A DNA stretch of 64,000 nt from Roseateles asaccharophilus. GTDB lineage: Bacteria; Pseudomonadota; Gammaproteobacteria; Burkholderiales; Burkholderiaceae_C. Numbering within the stretch: the stretch's first letter is position 1; the number at the start of each line of letters is the position of its first letter. The stretch spans positions 223,964-287,963 of the forward strand of contig NZ_SNXE01000004.1 in NCBI RefSeq assembly GCF_004362405.1. Reading direction: 5' to 3'. Under the pieces are notes generated by a model that was not told where the DNA came from, searched no databases, and worked only from the letters and a program-made list of their open reading frames with translations. Of the stretch, positions 7,992-16,947 are shown piece after piece. A program made the translations under genes and the position numbers.

Positions 7992-9395
7992 ATGAACGCT
8001 TTTGTCGAGGCACTGCGCGCGCTGCTGGGGCCGGCCCATGTTCTGCAAGGCGCGGACGCCGCGCCCTTCGAGCGCGACTGGCGCAAACGCTATGAGGGCC
8101 GGGCCTTGGCCGTCGCCAAACCCGGCAGCACGGCCGAGCTGGCCGCCCTCGTCAAGCTCTGTGCAGCGCATGGCGTGGCCATCGTGCCCCAGGGGGGCAA
8201 TACGGGTCTGGTGGGCGGCTCCACCCCCGACGAGACTGGCCGTCAGCTGCTGCTGAGCCTGGCCCGCATGAACCGCATCCGCGAGCTGGACGCGGCCAAT
8301 CTGACCCTGACCGTAGAGGCCGGCTGCGTGCTGCAGGCCGTGCAGGAGGCCGCGGCTGCGCAAGACCTGCTCTTTCCCCTGAGCCTGGGCTCGGAGGGCA
8401 GCTGCACCATTGGCGGCAATCTGGCCAGCAATGCCGGCGGGACCCAGGTGCTGCGCTATGGCAATGCGCGTGAGCTCTGTCTGGGCCTGGAGGTGGTGAC
8501 GGCCCAGGGCGAGATCTGGGATGGGCTCTCCGGCCTGCGCAAGAACAACAGCGGCTACGACCTGCGCGATCTCTTCGTGGGCAGCGAGGGCACGCTGGGC
8601 ATCATCACGGCGGCCACGCTCAAGCTCTATCCGAAGCCGCTGGCGCAGATGACGGCCCTGGCCGCCTGCGACAGTCTGGAGTCTGCGGTGGCCCTGCTGG
8701 GCCTGGCCCAGGCCCGCGCGGGCTCGGGGCTCACCGGCTTCGAGGTGATGAACGCCTTCTCGCTGTCCCTGGTGCGGCGGCACTTTGCGCAATTGCCCCA
8801 GCCGCTGCCGGAGTCCCCCTGGACCGTGCTGCTCGAACTCTCGGACGCCGAGGGCGAGCAGCATGCCCGCGCCCTGTTCGAGACCCTGCTGGAGCAGGCG
8901 CTGGAGCGCGGGCTGATCCTGGACGCGGCGGTGGCCGAGAGTCTGGAGCAAAGCCGCGGGCTGTGGCATCTGCGCGAGTCCATTCCCCTGGCCCAAAGCC
9001 AGGAGGGCCTCAATATCAAGCACGATATCGCCCTGCCCGTCTCGCGCATCCCCCGCTTCGTGGCCGAGACCGACGCCTCGCTGCAGGCTGCCATCCCGGG
9101 CGTGCGCCTGGTCAACTTCGGCCATCTGGGCGACGGCAATCTGCACTACAACGTGCAGGCGCCGCAGGGGCAAGACCCGGCCCTGTTCCTGCGCGAGCAG
9201 GAGCCCCGGGTCAATGCCCTGGTGTTTGACGCCGTCATGGCCCATGGCGGCAGCATCTCGGCCGAGCATGGCATCGGCCGGCTCAAGCGCGAGGAACTCG
9301 GCCGCCGCGGCCACCCGGTGGCGCTGGATCTGATGCGGGCCATCAAAAAGGCCCTGGATCCCCAGGGCCTGCTCAATCCGGCTCGCGTCCTCTAG
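7992..9395 (+). CDS. FAD-binding D-2-hydroxyacid dehydrogenase (GlcD/DLD family)
   Basis: A 467-residue flavoprotein with an N-terminal PCMH-type FAD_binding_4 domain (PQGGNTGLVGGS near residue 75, and GGNLASNAGGTQVLRYGN) and a C-terminal FAD-oxidase domain ending KKALDPQGLLNPARVL. The metal and substrate histidine motif NFGHLGDGNLHYNV and the SAEHGIGRLK segment are present. The family oxidises D-lactate, glycolate or D-2-hydroxyglutarate and passes electrons to quinone or ETF. No glcE or glcF genes are adjacent, so a stand-alone D-2-hydroxyglutarate or D-lactate dehydrogenase is more likely than glycolate oxidase. Confidence 0.9.
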   Translation: MNAFVEALRALLGPAHVLQGADAAPFERDWRKRYEGRALAVAKPGSTAELAALVKLCAAHGVAIVPQGGNTGLVGGSTPDETGRQLLLSLARMNRIRELDAANLTLTVEAGCVLQAVQEAAAAQDLLFPLSLGSEGSCTIGGNLASNAGGTQVLRYGNARELCLGLEVVTAQGEIWDGLSGLRKNNSGYDLRDLFVGSEGTLGIITAATLKLYPKPLAQMTALAACDSLESAVALLGLAQARAGSGLTGFEVMNAFSLSLVRRHFAQLPQPLPESPWTVLLELSDAEGEQHARALFETLLEQALERGLILDAAVAESLEQSRGLWHLRESIPLAQSQEGLNIKHDIALPVSRIPRFVAETDASLQAAIPGVRLVNFGHLGDGNLHYNVQAPQGQDPALFLREQEPRVNALVFDAVMAHGGSISAEHGIGRLKREELGRRGHPVALDLMRAIKKALDPQGLLNPARVL

Positions 9396-9425
9396 CGCGT
9401 CGACCGCCTCGGTCGGCGCCTTGTT
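9396..9425. terminator. possible terminator between convergent FAD dehydrogenase and RND permease
   Basis: A hairpin with CGACCG / CGGTCG arms (9401-9406, 9410-9415), extendable by four pairs including one G-U, followed by a short TTGTT. It lies between the two convergent stop codons. The T-run is weak. Confidence 0.4.
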
Positions 9426-12400
9426 ACAGCGCCTGGGCGCGGCGGCCCCGGGGCAGCCCCCTCAACTTCAGCAAGCCGCGCCAGAGCAGACGCAGGCCCA
9501 GCAGGGCCAGGATGGCCTCGAAAAAGGTGAGCGTGAAGGCGACGGCCGTGTTCCAGCGCGACTCGCGGCGGCGGAACTTGGCCAGCATGCGGTCGCGCGC
9601 GATCTCGATGCTGTCGTAGAAGCTGGGCACCATCAGCAGGGTCAGGAAGGTGGAGGTGATGGTGCCGCCAATGATGGCCACGGCCATGGGGCGGTAGAAC
9701 TCGCCGCCCTCGCCCACCCCGATGGCCACCGGCAACATGCCGGCAATCAGGGCGAAGGTGGTCATCAGGATGGGGCGAAAGCGCTGGCGGCCCGCATGGA
9801 TCAGCGCCTCCTCGCGCGGCACGCCCTTGGCCTCTTCCTGGCGCGCCGCGTCCAGCAGCAGGATGGCGTTCTTGGCCACCAGGCCGGCCAGCATGATGAT
9901 GCCGATGAAGCTCATCAGATTCAGCGTTCCCTGGGTCAGCAAGAGCGCCACCACCACGCCGATGAGCGATAGCGGCTGCGACAGCATCACGCCCAGCGGT
10001 GCGGTAAAGCTGCCGAATTGCATGACCAGGATCAGGTACATCAGGGTGATGCCGGAGACCAGGGCAATGCCCATGGCGCTGAACACTTCCTGCTGGTCCT
10101 TGGATGCACCCGCCAGCTCGATGCCGTAGCCCGGGGGGAAATTGATGGACTTGGCGAGCTTGATCGCGTCGGCTGTGACCTCGCCGGGCGAGCGGCCCTG
10201 GGCATTGGCGGTGACCGCGATCATGCGCTTGCCATCGGCGTGCTGGATCTTGGCCGGGCCCTTGCCCATGGTGACCGTGGCGATCTGCTCCAGCGGCACC
10301 ATAATGCCGCTGCCCGCCACCGTGATCGGCAGTCGCTCGATATTGCTGGCGTCCACGCGGTCGCTGGGGTGAAGGCGAACCGCCACATCGCGGGTCTCGC
10401 CGCTGGGGTCCACCCAGTCACCCACCTCGACGCCCGCAAAGGCCACGCGCAGAGCGGTCGCGGTGTCCCCCACCGAGATCCCCATGGCATTGGCCAAGCC
10501 GCGGTTCAGTTCGATCTGCAACTCGTCCTGCGGATCCTGTTCCGACAGGCCCACATCCACCGCGCCCGGTACCTGGCGCAGCTTGGCCATGTACTCGTTG
10601 GTGATCTCCAGCAGCTTGCGCGAGTCGGTGCCCGAGAAGCGGATCTGCACCGGCTTTTGTGCGCCATTGTTCAGGTCATCCAGCACCACATACTCGGCAC
10701 CGACCAACTGCGCCACACGCCCGCGCAGATCCTTGGCGATCTCCGCGGCGCTGCGCTGGCGCTCGGTGCTCTTGCCCAGATCCACATAGATGCGCCCACC
10801 GGAGACATTGATCTGGCTGTTGGTAGCCTTGGTCTCGGGGATCTCGCGCGCCAGCTTGGCGGCGGCTTCCATCTTCAGCTTGGCGTACTCCAGGCTGGAG
10901 CTGGCGGGGGTGCGCACCTCAATCGCGATGGTGCCCGCATCGGAAGCCGGCAGGAAGCTGGAGCCGCCGAACTTGGCCTGCAGCACAATGGCCAGCACAA
11001 AGCTCAGCACCGCGAAGAAGGCCATCCAGCGCCGGTGGTGCAGCGCCCAGGCGATCACCTTGCCATAGCGGTCGGCTTGGCGATCAAACCAATCATTGAA
11101 GCGCTGCAAGTGCAGGGAGATGCCCTTCTTGGGCGCCTGGTGGTGGCCCGGTGGGTCACCCCAGTAGGCCGACAGCATCGGGTCCAGCGTGAAGGAGATG
11201 AACAGGCTCACCAGCACCGAGGCCACCACCGTCAGGCCGAAGGGACGGAACCATTCGCCCGAAACGCCCGGCATGAAGGCCACCGGCACGAAGACCGCGA
11301 CGATGGAGAAGGTGGTGGCGGCCACCGCCAAGCCGATCTCGGCCGTGCCCTTGAGCGCGGCCGTCATGCGGTCGGCGCCGCGCTCCATATGGCGCACGAT
11401 GTTCTCGCGCACCACGATGGCATCGTCGATCAGCACGCCGATGGCCAGGGACAGGCCCAGCAGGCTCATGAAGTTGAGCGTGAAGCCGCACAGCCAGACC
11501 GCGATGAAGGCCGCCACCACCGAGGTCGGCAGCGACAGCGCGGTGATCAGGGTCGAACGCCAGCTGTTGAGGAAGACATAGACCACGGCCACGGTCAGGC
11601 CTGCACCGAACACCAGGGCGTGAATGACGTTGTAGAGGCTGTTCTCGGCGTCCTTGCCGCCGTCCTGCGTGATCTCCAGCGTGGTCCCTTGGGGAAGGGT
11701 CTTGGCAAGCTCGTCAACAAGCTTGCGCACCTCCTGCGCCACGGTGACCGTCGAGGCATCCCGCGAGCGGGTCACGGACAGGCCGACATTGGGCTGGCCG
11801 TTGCGCATGCTGAGGCTCTGGCGCTCGGCGAAGCCGTCCTGAATGGTGGCGACCTGGCCCAGACGCACCAGTTGCTCGCCGTTTCGCCGCACCACGATCT
11901 GCTCGAACTCGGCCGGCGATTCGATGCGGCCCAGCAGGCGGATGCTCTGGTCCTGCAGGGTGCCGCGCACCTTGCCCACCGGCGCGGTCGTGTTCTGCGC
12001 GCGCAGCGCTGCGACGACCTCGGTGACCGAGACATTGAACTCGCGCAGCTTCTGCGCATGCAGCAGCACCGAGAGCTCGCGGCTCAGCGAGCCGTTGACA
12101 TTGACCGTGGCCACGCCGCGCAGCGCGCGGAAGCGGTCGGCCAGCTGATCCTCGGCCAGGCGCGAGATCTCGGCATGGCTCTGGCTGCTGGACGACAAAG
12201 CCAGCTGCATGATGGGCTGGGCCGCCGGGTCGATGCGCTGCAGCACCGGCTCGCGCATCTCGACGGGCAGCTTGTGGCGCACCGCACCGATCGCATTGCG
12301 CACCTCATCGGCCGCCTCGATCATGTTCTTGTCGAAGTTGAAGATCAGCACCAGCTGGGCGTTGCCCTCGTTGGCGGTGGCTCGGACCTCGTCGACGCCG

Positions 12401-12624
12401 GAAATACTTTGCAGCGACTTCTCGATTCGATTGATGATCTCGCGCTCGGCGGTCTCGGGCGAGGCGCCCGGGTAGTTGATGCTGACCACCAGCACCGGCG
12501 CCTGGACATCCGGGATCTGGTTGACCCTCAGCTTGTTGAGGGCCAGCAGGCCCAGCGCCATCAGGGCAATGATCACGACAATGGTCGCGACCGGTTTCTT
12601 GACACTGAAGTTGGACAGGAACAT
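9424..12624 (-). CDS. RND-family multidrug efflux permease (AcrB/MexB-like)
   Basis: A 1066-residue inner-membrane proton antiporter of the HAE1 branch. It opens MFLSNFSVKKPVATIVV, as RND pumps do before TM1. It has the two large periplasmic loops, the central LSLAIGVLIDDAIVVREN segment carrying the TM4 acidic pair, and a second half with GIALVSGITLMYLILVMQFGS and MLAGLVAKNAILLLDAARQ. The start at 12624 follows the adaptor stop by one base, so the pair is an operon with the adaptor first. No outer-membrane factor gene is in this window, so it must borrow one. Substrate is unknown. Confidence 0.93.
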   Translation of the reverse strand: MFLSNFSVKKPVATIVVIIALMALGLLALNKLRVNQIPDVQAPVLVVSINYPGASPETAEREIINRIEKSLQSISGVDEVRATANEGNAQLVLIFNFDKNMIEAADEVRNAIGAVRHKLPVEMREPVLQRIDPAAQPIMQLALSSSSQSHAEISRLAEDQLADRFRALRGVATVNVNGSLSRELSVLLHAQKLREFNVSVTEVVAALRAQNTTAPVGKVRGTLQDQSIRLLGRIESPAEFEQIVVRRNGEQLVRLGQVATIQDGFAERQSLSMRNGQPNVGLSVTRSRDASTVTVAQEVRKLVDELAKTLPQGTTLEITQDGGKDAENSLYNVIHALVFGAGLTVAVVYVFLNSWRSTLITALSLPTSVVAAFIAVWLCGFTLNFMSLLGLSLAIGVLIDDAIVVRENIVRHMERGADRMTAALKGTAEIGLAVAATTFSIVAVFVPVAFMPGVSGEWFRPFGLTVVASVLVSLFISFTLDPMLSAYWGDPPGHHQAPKKGISLHLQRFNDWFDRQADRYGKVIAWALHHRRWMAFFAVLSFVLAIVLQAKFGGSSFLPASDAGTIAIEVRTPASSSLEYAKLKMEAAAKLAREIPETKATNSQINVSGGRIYVDLGKSTERQRSAAEIAKDLRGRVAQLVGAEYVVLDDLNNGAQKPVQIRFSGTDSRKLLEITNEYMAKLRQVPGAVDVGLSEQDPQDELQIELNRGLANAMGISVGDTATALRVAFAGVEVGDWVDPSGETRDVAVRLHPSDRVDASNIERLPITVAGSGIMVPLEQIATVTMGKGPAKIQHADGKRMIAVTANAQGRSPGEVTADAIKLAKSINFPPGYGIELAGASKDQQEVFSAMGIALVSGITLMYLILVMQFGSFTAPLGVMLSQPLSLIGVVVALLLTQGTLNLMSFIGIIMLAGLVAKNAILLLDAARQEEAKGVPREEALIHAGRQRFRPILMTTFALIAGMLPVAIGVGEGGEFYRPMAVAIIGGTITSTFLTLLMVPSFYDSIEIARDRMLAKFRRRESRWNTAVAFTLTFFEAILALLGLRLLWRGLLKLRGLPRGRRAQAL

Positions 12625-12625
12625 C

Positions 12626-13834
12626 TCAGGACTCCCGCGGGGCCGAGGCGCGGGCGGAGGCCGCTGAGGCCGCTGAGGCCGCAGATGCCGCTGATGCCGC
12701 CGCGGCCGCCTGGGCCGAGGGCTTGGCGAACTGCACCGGACGGCCATCGCTCAGTGTGGCGCCGGGGTGGCGCAGTACCTGATCACCCGCTTCCAAGCCG
12801 GCCGTGACCCGGTACAGACCCAGGCGCTGATCGCGCTCACCGAGCTTGATGGCCACCTTGTGCAGCTTGCCGTCCTTGAGCTTCCAGGCGTAGCTGAGAT
12901 CACCTTCGCGCTGGATGGCGCCGTCGCCCAGCATCAGCGCGCTGACACTCTGGCTCTGCACACGCCCCTCGGCATAGAGCCCTGCCACGCCGGGTTGCTC
13001 ACTGCCCGCAAAGCCGACCAGCACCTCAACCTGCCGGGTGTTCGGATTGGCCGCCGCCGCAATGCGGCGCACCTGACCTTCGAAATCGGTCTGGCCATAG
13101 CCATTGACCTTGAAGAAAACCGTCTGGCCGGGCTTGAGCTCCGCCATGCGGTCCGCAGAAACAAAGCCCTCGAAGCGCATGCTGGCGGGGTCGATGACCT
13201 TGGCCAATTCCTTGCCGATTTGGGCGGTGTCGCCGGGCGAGACCTTGCGGTCGGCCACGATGCCGTCAAAGGGCGCGCGGGCCTCGGTGCGCTGGAGTTG
13301 CTGGCGCGCCGTGGCGGCACGGGCCTTGGCGGCGAGCAACTCGCTCTGCGCATTGTTGCGGCGGTTCTCGGCGTCTTCCATGGCCTGGATCGAGCTCATG
13401 CCCTGGGCCTGAAGCGTCTTGATGCGCTGGAACTGCCGCTCCGCCTGCTCAAAGCTCTGTGCGGCCGCACGCGCGCTCTCTTCGGCCGAGGAAAGACTTT
13501 CGCGAATGGCGCTGTCGTCCAGCCGCACCAGCAGCTCGCCCCGCTTGACGCGCTCGCCGTTCTCCTTGAGCACCTGCAGCACCACCCCCTGTACCTCGGC
13601 GCGCAGGTCGGCGCGCTTCTCCGGCTGAATCGAGCCGGTGATGACGGGGCCGCTGCTGTAAGCCGACAAGCCCAGGGTCTGTACGTCCTCTGACGAGATC
13701 AACAGGGGCTTGAGGGCAGCAGACGCGCTGTCAGCTTTCGCCTGATCGCCCTTGGCATGCCCGGAGTCCCCCGACTTTCCGCAAGCGCTCAGGGCAATGG
13801 CTAGGGCGAGGACAAGCAGGCGATGTCGCTTCAT
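12626..13834 (-). CDS. RND efflux periplasmic adaptor lipoprotein (HlyD/MFP family)
   Basis: A 402-residue membrane-fusion protein. A lipoprotein signal peptide ends LSAC (Cys18). Then comes the lipoyl half-motif (LRAEVQGVVLQVLKENGERVKRGE), an alpha-helical hairpin (about residues 105-170), the second lipoyl half (RAPFDGIVADRKVSPGD) and the beta-barrel. It links the permease to an outer-membrane channel. The C-terminal 30 residues are a low-complexity Ala-Ala-Ser repeat encoded by 9-base DNA repeats. It is the first gene of the adaptor-permease operon. Confidence 0.92.
   Translation of the reverse strand: MKRHRLLVLALAIALSACGKSGDSGHAKGDQAKADSASAALKPLLISSEDVQTLGLSAYSSGPVITGSIQPEKRADLRAEVQGVVLQVLKENGERVKRGELLVRLDDSAIRESLSSAEESARAAAQSFEQAERQFQRIKTLQAQGMSSIQAMEDAENRRNNAQSELLAAKARAATARQQLQRTEARAPFDGIVADRKVSPGDTAQIGKELAKVIDPASMRFEGFVSADRMAELKPGQTVFFKVNGYGQTDFEGQVRRIAAAANPNTRQVEVLVGFAGSEQPGVAGLYAEGRVQSQSVSALMLGDGAIQREGDLSYAWKLKDGKLHKVAIKLGERDQRLGLYRVTAGLEAGDQVLRHPGATLSDGRPVQFAKPSAQAAAAASAASAASAASAASARASAPRES
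12659..12694. repeat. four 9-bp tandem repeats inside the adaptor gene
   Basis: Units of the form GGCCGCTGA occur four times in a row with small changes. They encode the repeated Ala-Ala-Ser tail of the adaptor. The number of units could vary by slippage without breaking the frame. Confidence 0.75.
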
Positions 13835-13998
13835 CAGGCGGACTCCGGTGAGGGATGATCAGAAAACGTGCATCCTGCCATGCGAAGACCATCGGCTTCC
13901 ACCGCCTTGCGATGAACGCGCGCTTGGGGCCCCTCAGCTGCAAGCGTGAGGAATGAGCGGTTGATCGCGCCTTTGAAGTGCCGCCGATGCGGACGCGG

Positions 13999-14502
13999 CT
14001 ACTGGAGATTGCTCTTGAACGGCTCGGGCAGGGCAATCAGCTCAATGCCCTCTTCCACCAACTCCTGGGCCTGCTGGCGTGTGGCCCGACCGCGGATCGC
14101 GCGCTCCTCGGCTTCACCGTAGTGCATGCGACGCGCCTCATCGGCGAAGCGCTCGCCGACGTCCTCGGTCTTGCCGATCAGCTGGCGCAGCGCCTGCATG
14201 GCAAGCTGCTGGAGCTGCTGAAGCTGTTGCGAGGCATCCTCGGGGACGGCGGCTGCATCGGGCCGAGCGTCAGACGGGGCGGGTCGGTTTTCCTGGCCAG
14301 TCGGCGCCGCGCCCGTGGACTTCTGCTCCCGCAGATGCGCAACATTCAATCTGGGCGCGCTGGGCAGGCGTTGGACCTGGACGCTGCCGCACAGCGGGCA
14401 GCTGATCAGCCCGCCAGACTGCTGGGATTCAAAGTCCTGCGCCGAGCCAAACCAGCCTTCAAAGCGGTGGCCCTGGGCGCAGCCAAGATTCAGGACGAGC
14501 AT
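13999..14502 (-). CDS. DUF1178 family protein with zinc-ribbon-like N-terminus
   Basis: 167 residues. The N-terminus MLVLNLGCAQGHRFEGWF with a following CPLCGS pair is the hallmark of DUF1178, suggesting a metal site. A Gln-rich linker (QQLQQLQQLAMQALRQL) is followed by the conserved tail GEAEERAIRGRATRQQAQELVEEGIE. Function is unknown. It lies 28 bases downstream of the Nudix gene on the same strand, so it is probably the last gene of the run that begins with nuo. Confidence 0.85.
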   Translation of the reverse strand: MLVLNLGCAQGHRFEGWFGSAQDFESQQSGGLISCPLCGSVQVQRLPSAPRLNVAHLREQKSTGAAPTGQENRPAPSDARPDAAAVPEDASQQLQQLQQLAMQALRQLIGKTEDVGERFADEARRMHYGEAEERAIRGRATRQQAQELVEEGIELIALPEPFKSNLQ

Positions 14503-14530
14503 GGTGGACCGAATTGTGGGGCCGCGGCCC

Positions 14531-15139
14531 TCAGGCTGCAGGCTGCCAGTCCAATTCCCACTGCCCGGCCTGCCAACGCGAGAGCCAGAGCAAACCGATC
14601 AAGGTCTTTGCGTCGGTGAGTTCGCCGCACGCGGCCAGCTGATCCAGCTCGGCGGACGTATGCGTCACCAAGTCCAGGAATTCACCCTCGTCGAGCTGTC
14701 GCTCGCCAGCCACCAGACCCCGGGCAAAGAAGATCTCTATGCCTTCGTCCGAGTAAGCGATGGCGTTGTGCAGCACACCGGCATGGGCCCATTCGGCCGC
14801 ACGATAGCCGGTTTCCTCCAGCAACTCGCGCTGGGCACAGGCCAGCTTGGTCTCACCGGCATCCAGCTTGCCGGCCGGAAACTCGAGCATCACCCGTTCC
14901 ATCGGATAGCGATACTGGCGCTCCAGCAGCAGGCGGCCATCGTCCAGCAGGGGCACGATCATGACGGCACCCGGATGACGGATAAATTCGCGCGCGGCCT
15001 CCCGCCCATCCGGCAGCCGGATGCGATCGCGGCTGACCTTCAGAAAATGGCCCTCATAGACCAGGCTGGACTCCAGCCGGGTCTCGCGAAGATGTTCGTC
15101 GCCTTGCGCGTGTGGGGCGCGGCGTTCAGGCTCAAGCAT
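14531..15139 (-). CDS. Nudix hydrolase, ADP-ribose pyrophosphatase-like
   Basis: 202 residues with a clean Nudix box (residues about 90-112): GKLDAGET then REL and EETGY, matching G-x5-E-x7-REU-x-EE-x-GU. The surrounding sequence (VMIVPLLDDGRLLLERQYRYPMER and LEFPAGKLD) is typical of ADP-ribose/NDP-sugar pyrophosphatases. It hydrolyses ADP-ribose-type dinucleotides in the cytoplasm. The start at 15139 overlaps the end of the DUF2818 gene by 8 bases, suggesting translational coupling. Confidence 0.88.
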   Translation of the reverse strand: MLEPERRAPHAQGDEHLRETRLESSLVYEGHFLKVSRDRIRLPDGREAAREFIRHPGAVMIVPLLDDGRLLLERQYRYPMERVMLEFPAGKLDAGETKLACAQRELLEETGYRAAEWAHAGVLHNAIAYSDEGIEIFFARGLVAGERQLDEGEFLDLVTHTSAELDQLAACGELTDAKTLIGLLWLSRWQAGQWELDWQPAA

Positions 15140-15437
15140 GGCGCTGGCGGCGCAGATAGCGCCACACAAAGCCCGGGAAGGCCAGGGTCAGGAACAGACA
15201 CAGGCCAGCCGCATAGAACTCCCAGCCTTGCGGGTGTCGCTGGCCGGCGCGGGCTTCAAGCACAAAACCCAGACCTACGCTCAGCAGCGCCATCAAGGCG
15301 AGTTCCGCGAGCCGCCACCCCAGCCCCTTGGGGCTGAGCCTGGGGCCGAGAAAGAACACCCGCTCAGAGAAGAACGGTGCATTGGCCGCCACCAAGGCGA
15401 CCAAAAGCACCAGCCAAACGGCAGCGGACTGATCCAT
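15132..15437 (-). CDS. DUF2818 small membrane protein
   Basis: 101 residues with about three hydrophobic helices (AAVWLVLLVALVAANAPFF, LAELALMALLSVGLGFVLEA, and FYAAGLCLFLTLAFPGFVW). This is the DUF2818 family, which in Burkholderiales sits directly after nuoN, as here with a 10-base gap. Its role is unknown; the position suggests an accessory or assembly factor for complex I, but that is inference. Confidence 0.82.
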   Translation of the reverse strand: MDQSAAVWLVLLVALVAANAPFFSERVFFLGPRLSPKGLGWRLAELALMALLSVGLGFVLEARAGQRHPQGWEFYAAGLCLFLTLAFPGFVWRYLRRQRHA

Positions 15438-15447
15438 CCGCGTCGAC

Positions 15448-16929
15448 TCAGGCGGCCAGCAGCTTGACCATGGCCTGGGCGCACCAAGCCATCAGCCCGC
15501 CGGGCAGAAGACCGAACACGAGCACGGCCAGGCCATTGAGCGACAGTACGGCACGCACATCACCGGGCGCGGTGATCGGTGCGGTATCGCTGGCCTCGTC
15601 AAAGAACATGACCTTGATGACACGCAGATAGTAGAAGGCGCCCACCAGGGACAGCAGCACGGCGACCACGGCCAGGCCGATGTAGAACGGCACATTGGTC
15701 GCGACCATGGCCTGCAGCACCGACAGTTTGGCGTAGAAGCCGGCCGTGGGCGGGATGCCAGCCAGGGAGAACATGAAGATGGTCATGACCAGCGCATACC
15801 AGGGGCTGCGCTTGGCCAAGCCCGCCAGGTCCTTGATCTCCTCGGCCTCGTGCCCCTGGCGCGACAGCAGGAGGATCACACCGAAGCTGCCCAGGGTGGT
15901 GATCACATAGACGATGACGTAGAACAGCGCCGAGCTGTAGGCATTGGCGGCCAGATCACGGCTGTCACCGACAACGCCGGAAGCCAGACCCAGCAGCATG
16001 AAGCCCATCTGCGCGATGGTCGAATAGGCCAGCATGCGCTTGAGGTTGCTTTGGGCGATGGCGGCCAGATTGCCCAGCACCAGGGACACCACGGCCAGCA
16101 CCAGCAGCATCTGCTGCCAGTCGAAGGCCAGGCCCAGCATGCCTTCCACCAGCAGGCGGATGGTGATGGCGAAGGACGCGAGCTTGGGCGCTGCGCCCAG
16201 CAGCAGGGTCATGGCCGTGGGGGCACCCTGGTAAACGTCAGGCACCCACATATGGAAGGGCGCTGCGCCGAGCTTGAAGGCCAGACCCGCGACCACAAAG
16301 ACCACGCCGAAGACCAGCACCGACTTGTTCGGCGCGCCGGTGGCAATGACCTCGAAGACACGGCCGATATCCAGCGAGCCGGTGGCACCGTACATCATGG
16401 ACAGGCCGTACAGCAGGAAACCGCTGGCCAGAGCGCCCAGCACGAAGTACTTCATGGCCGCCTCGGTCGAGCCGGCATGGTCGCGTCGCAGGGCCACCAG
16501 GGCGTAGAGCGAGAGGCTCATCAATTCCAGGCCGAGATAGACGACCAGGAAATTGTTGGCCTGCAGCATGATCATGATGCCCAGCAGGGACAGCAGGGAC
16601 AGCGTGAAGAGCTCACCCTTGAGGATGTCACGCACGCCGGCATAGGGGCGCGCATAGACCAAGGTCACAAAGGTGGCCACGCAGGCAAAGAAGCCCAGCA
16701 GATGCCCCATGGGGTCGGACACGATCATGCCCTGCATGCCGATCTCGGTGCGGCCGTCCTGGAAATAGAACAAATGCATGGCACCGACGACGACCAGGGT
16801 GAGCTGGGTCAGCCAGTAGGTCGGACGACGCTGCTCGTCGGTGACGAAGAGGTCGATCATGGCCACGGCAAGCGCCATGACCAGCAGCACGATTTCGGGG
16901 TAGACCGAGAACCAGTTCATATCGTTCAT
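15448..16929 (-). CDS. nuoN: NADH-quinone oxidoreductase subunit N
   Basis: 493 residues of an antiporter-like complex I membrane subunit, usual length. About 14 helices are expected. The core motif [19 protein letters not shown] and the [15 protein letters not shown] segment are clear. It forms part of the proton-pumping arm together with NuoL and NuoM. It is the last structural gene of the operon, 18 bases after nuoM. Confidence 0.97.
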   Translation of the reverse strand: MNDMNWFSVYPEIVLLVMALAVAMIDLFVTDEQRRPTYWLTQLTLVVVGAMHLFYFQDGRTEIGMQGMIVSDPMGHLLGFFACVATFVTLVYARPYAGVRDILKGELFTLSLLSLLGIMIMLQANNFLVVYLGLELMSLSLYALVALRRDHAGSTEAAMKYFVLGALASGFLLYGLSMMYGATGSLDIGRVFEVIATGAPNKSVLVFGVVFVVAGLAFKLGAAPFHMWVPDVYQGAPTAMTLLLGAAPKLASFAITIRLLVEGMLGLAFDWQQMLLVLAVVSLVLGNLAAIAQSNLKRMLAYSTIAQMGFMLLGLASGVVGDSRDLAANAYSSALFYVIVYVITTLGSFGVILLLSRQGHEAEEIKDLAGLAKRSPWYALVMTIFMFSLAGIPPTAGFYAKLSVLQAMVATNVPFYIGLAVVAVLLSLVGAFYYLRVIKVMFFDEASDTAPITAPGDVRAVLSLNGLAVLVFGLLPGGLMAWCAQAMVKLLAA

Positions 16930-16947
16930 CTTGGTTGGCCTCTCAGC

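Noticed and set aside
10018-12807. Long open frame antisense to the RND permease
   Set aside because: Same shadow pattern; no conserved motif.
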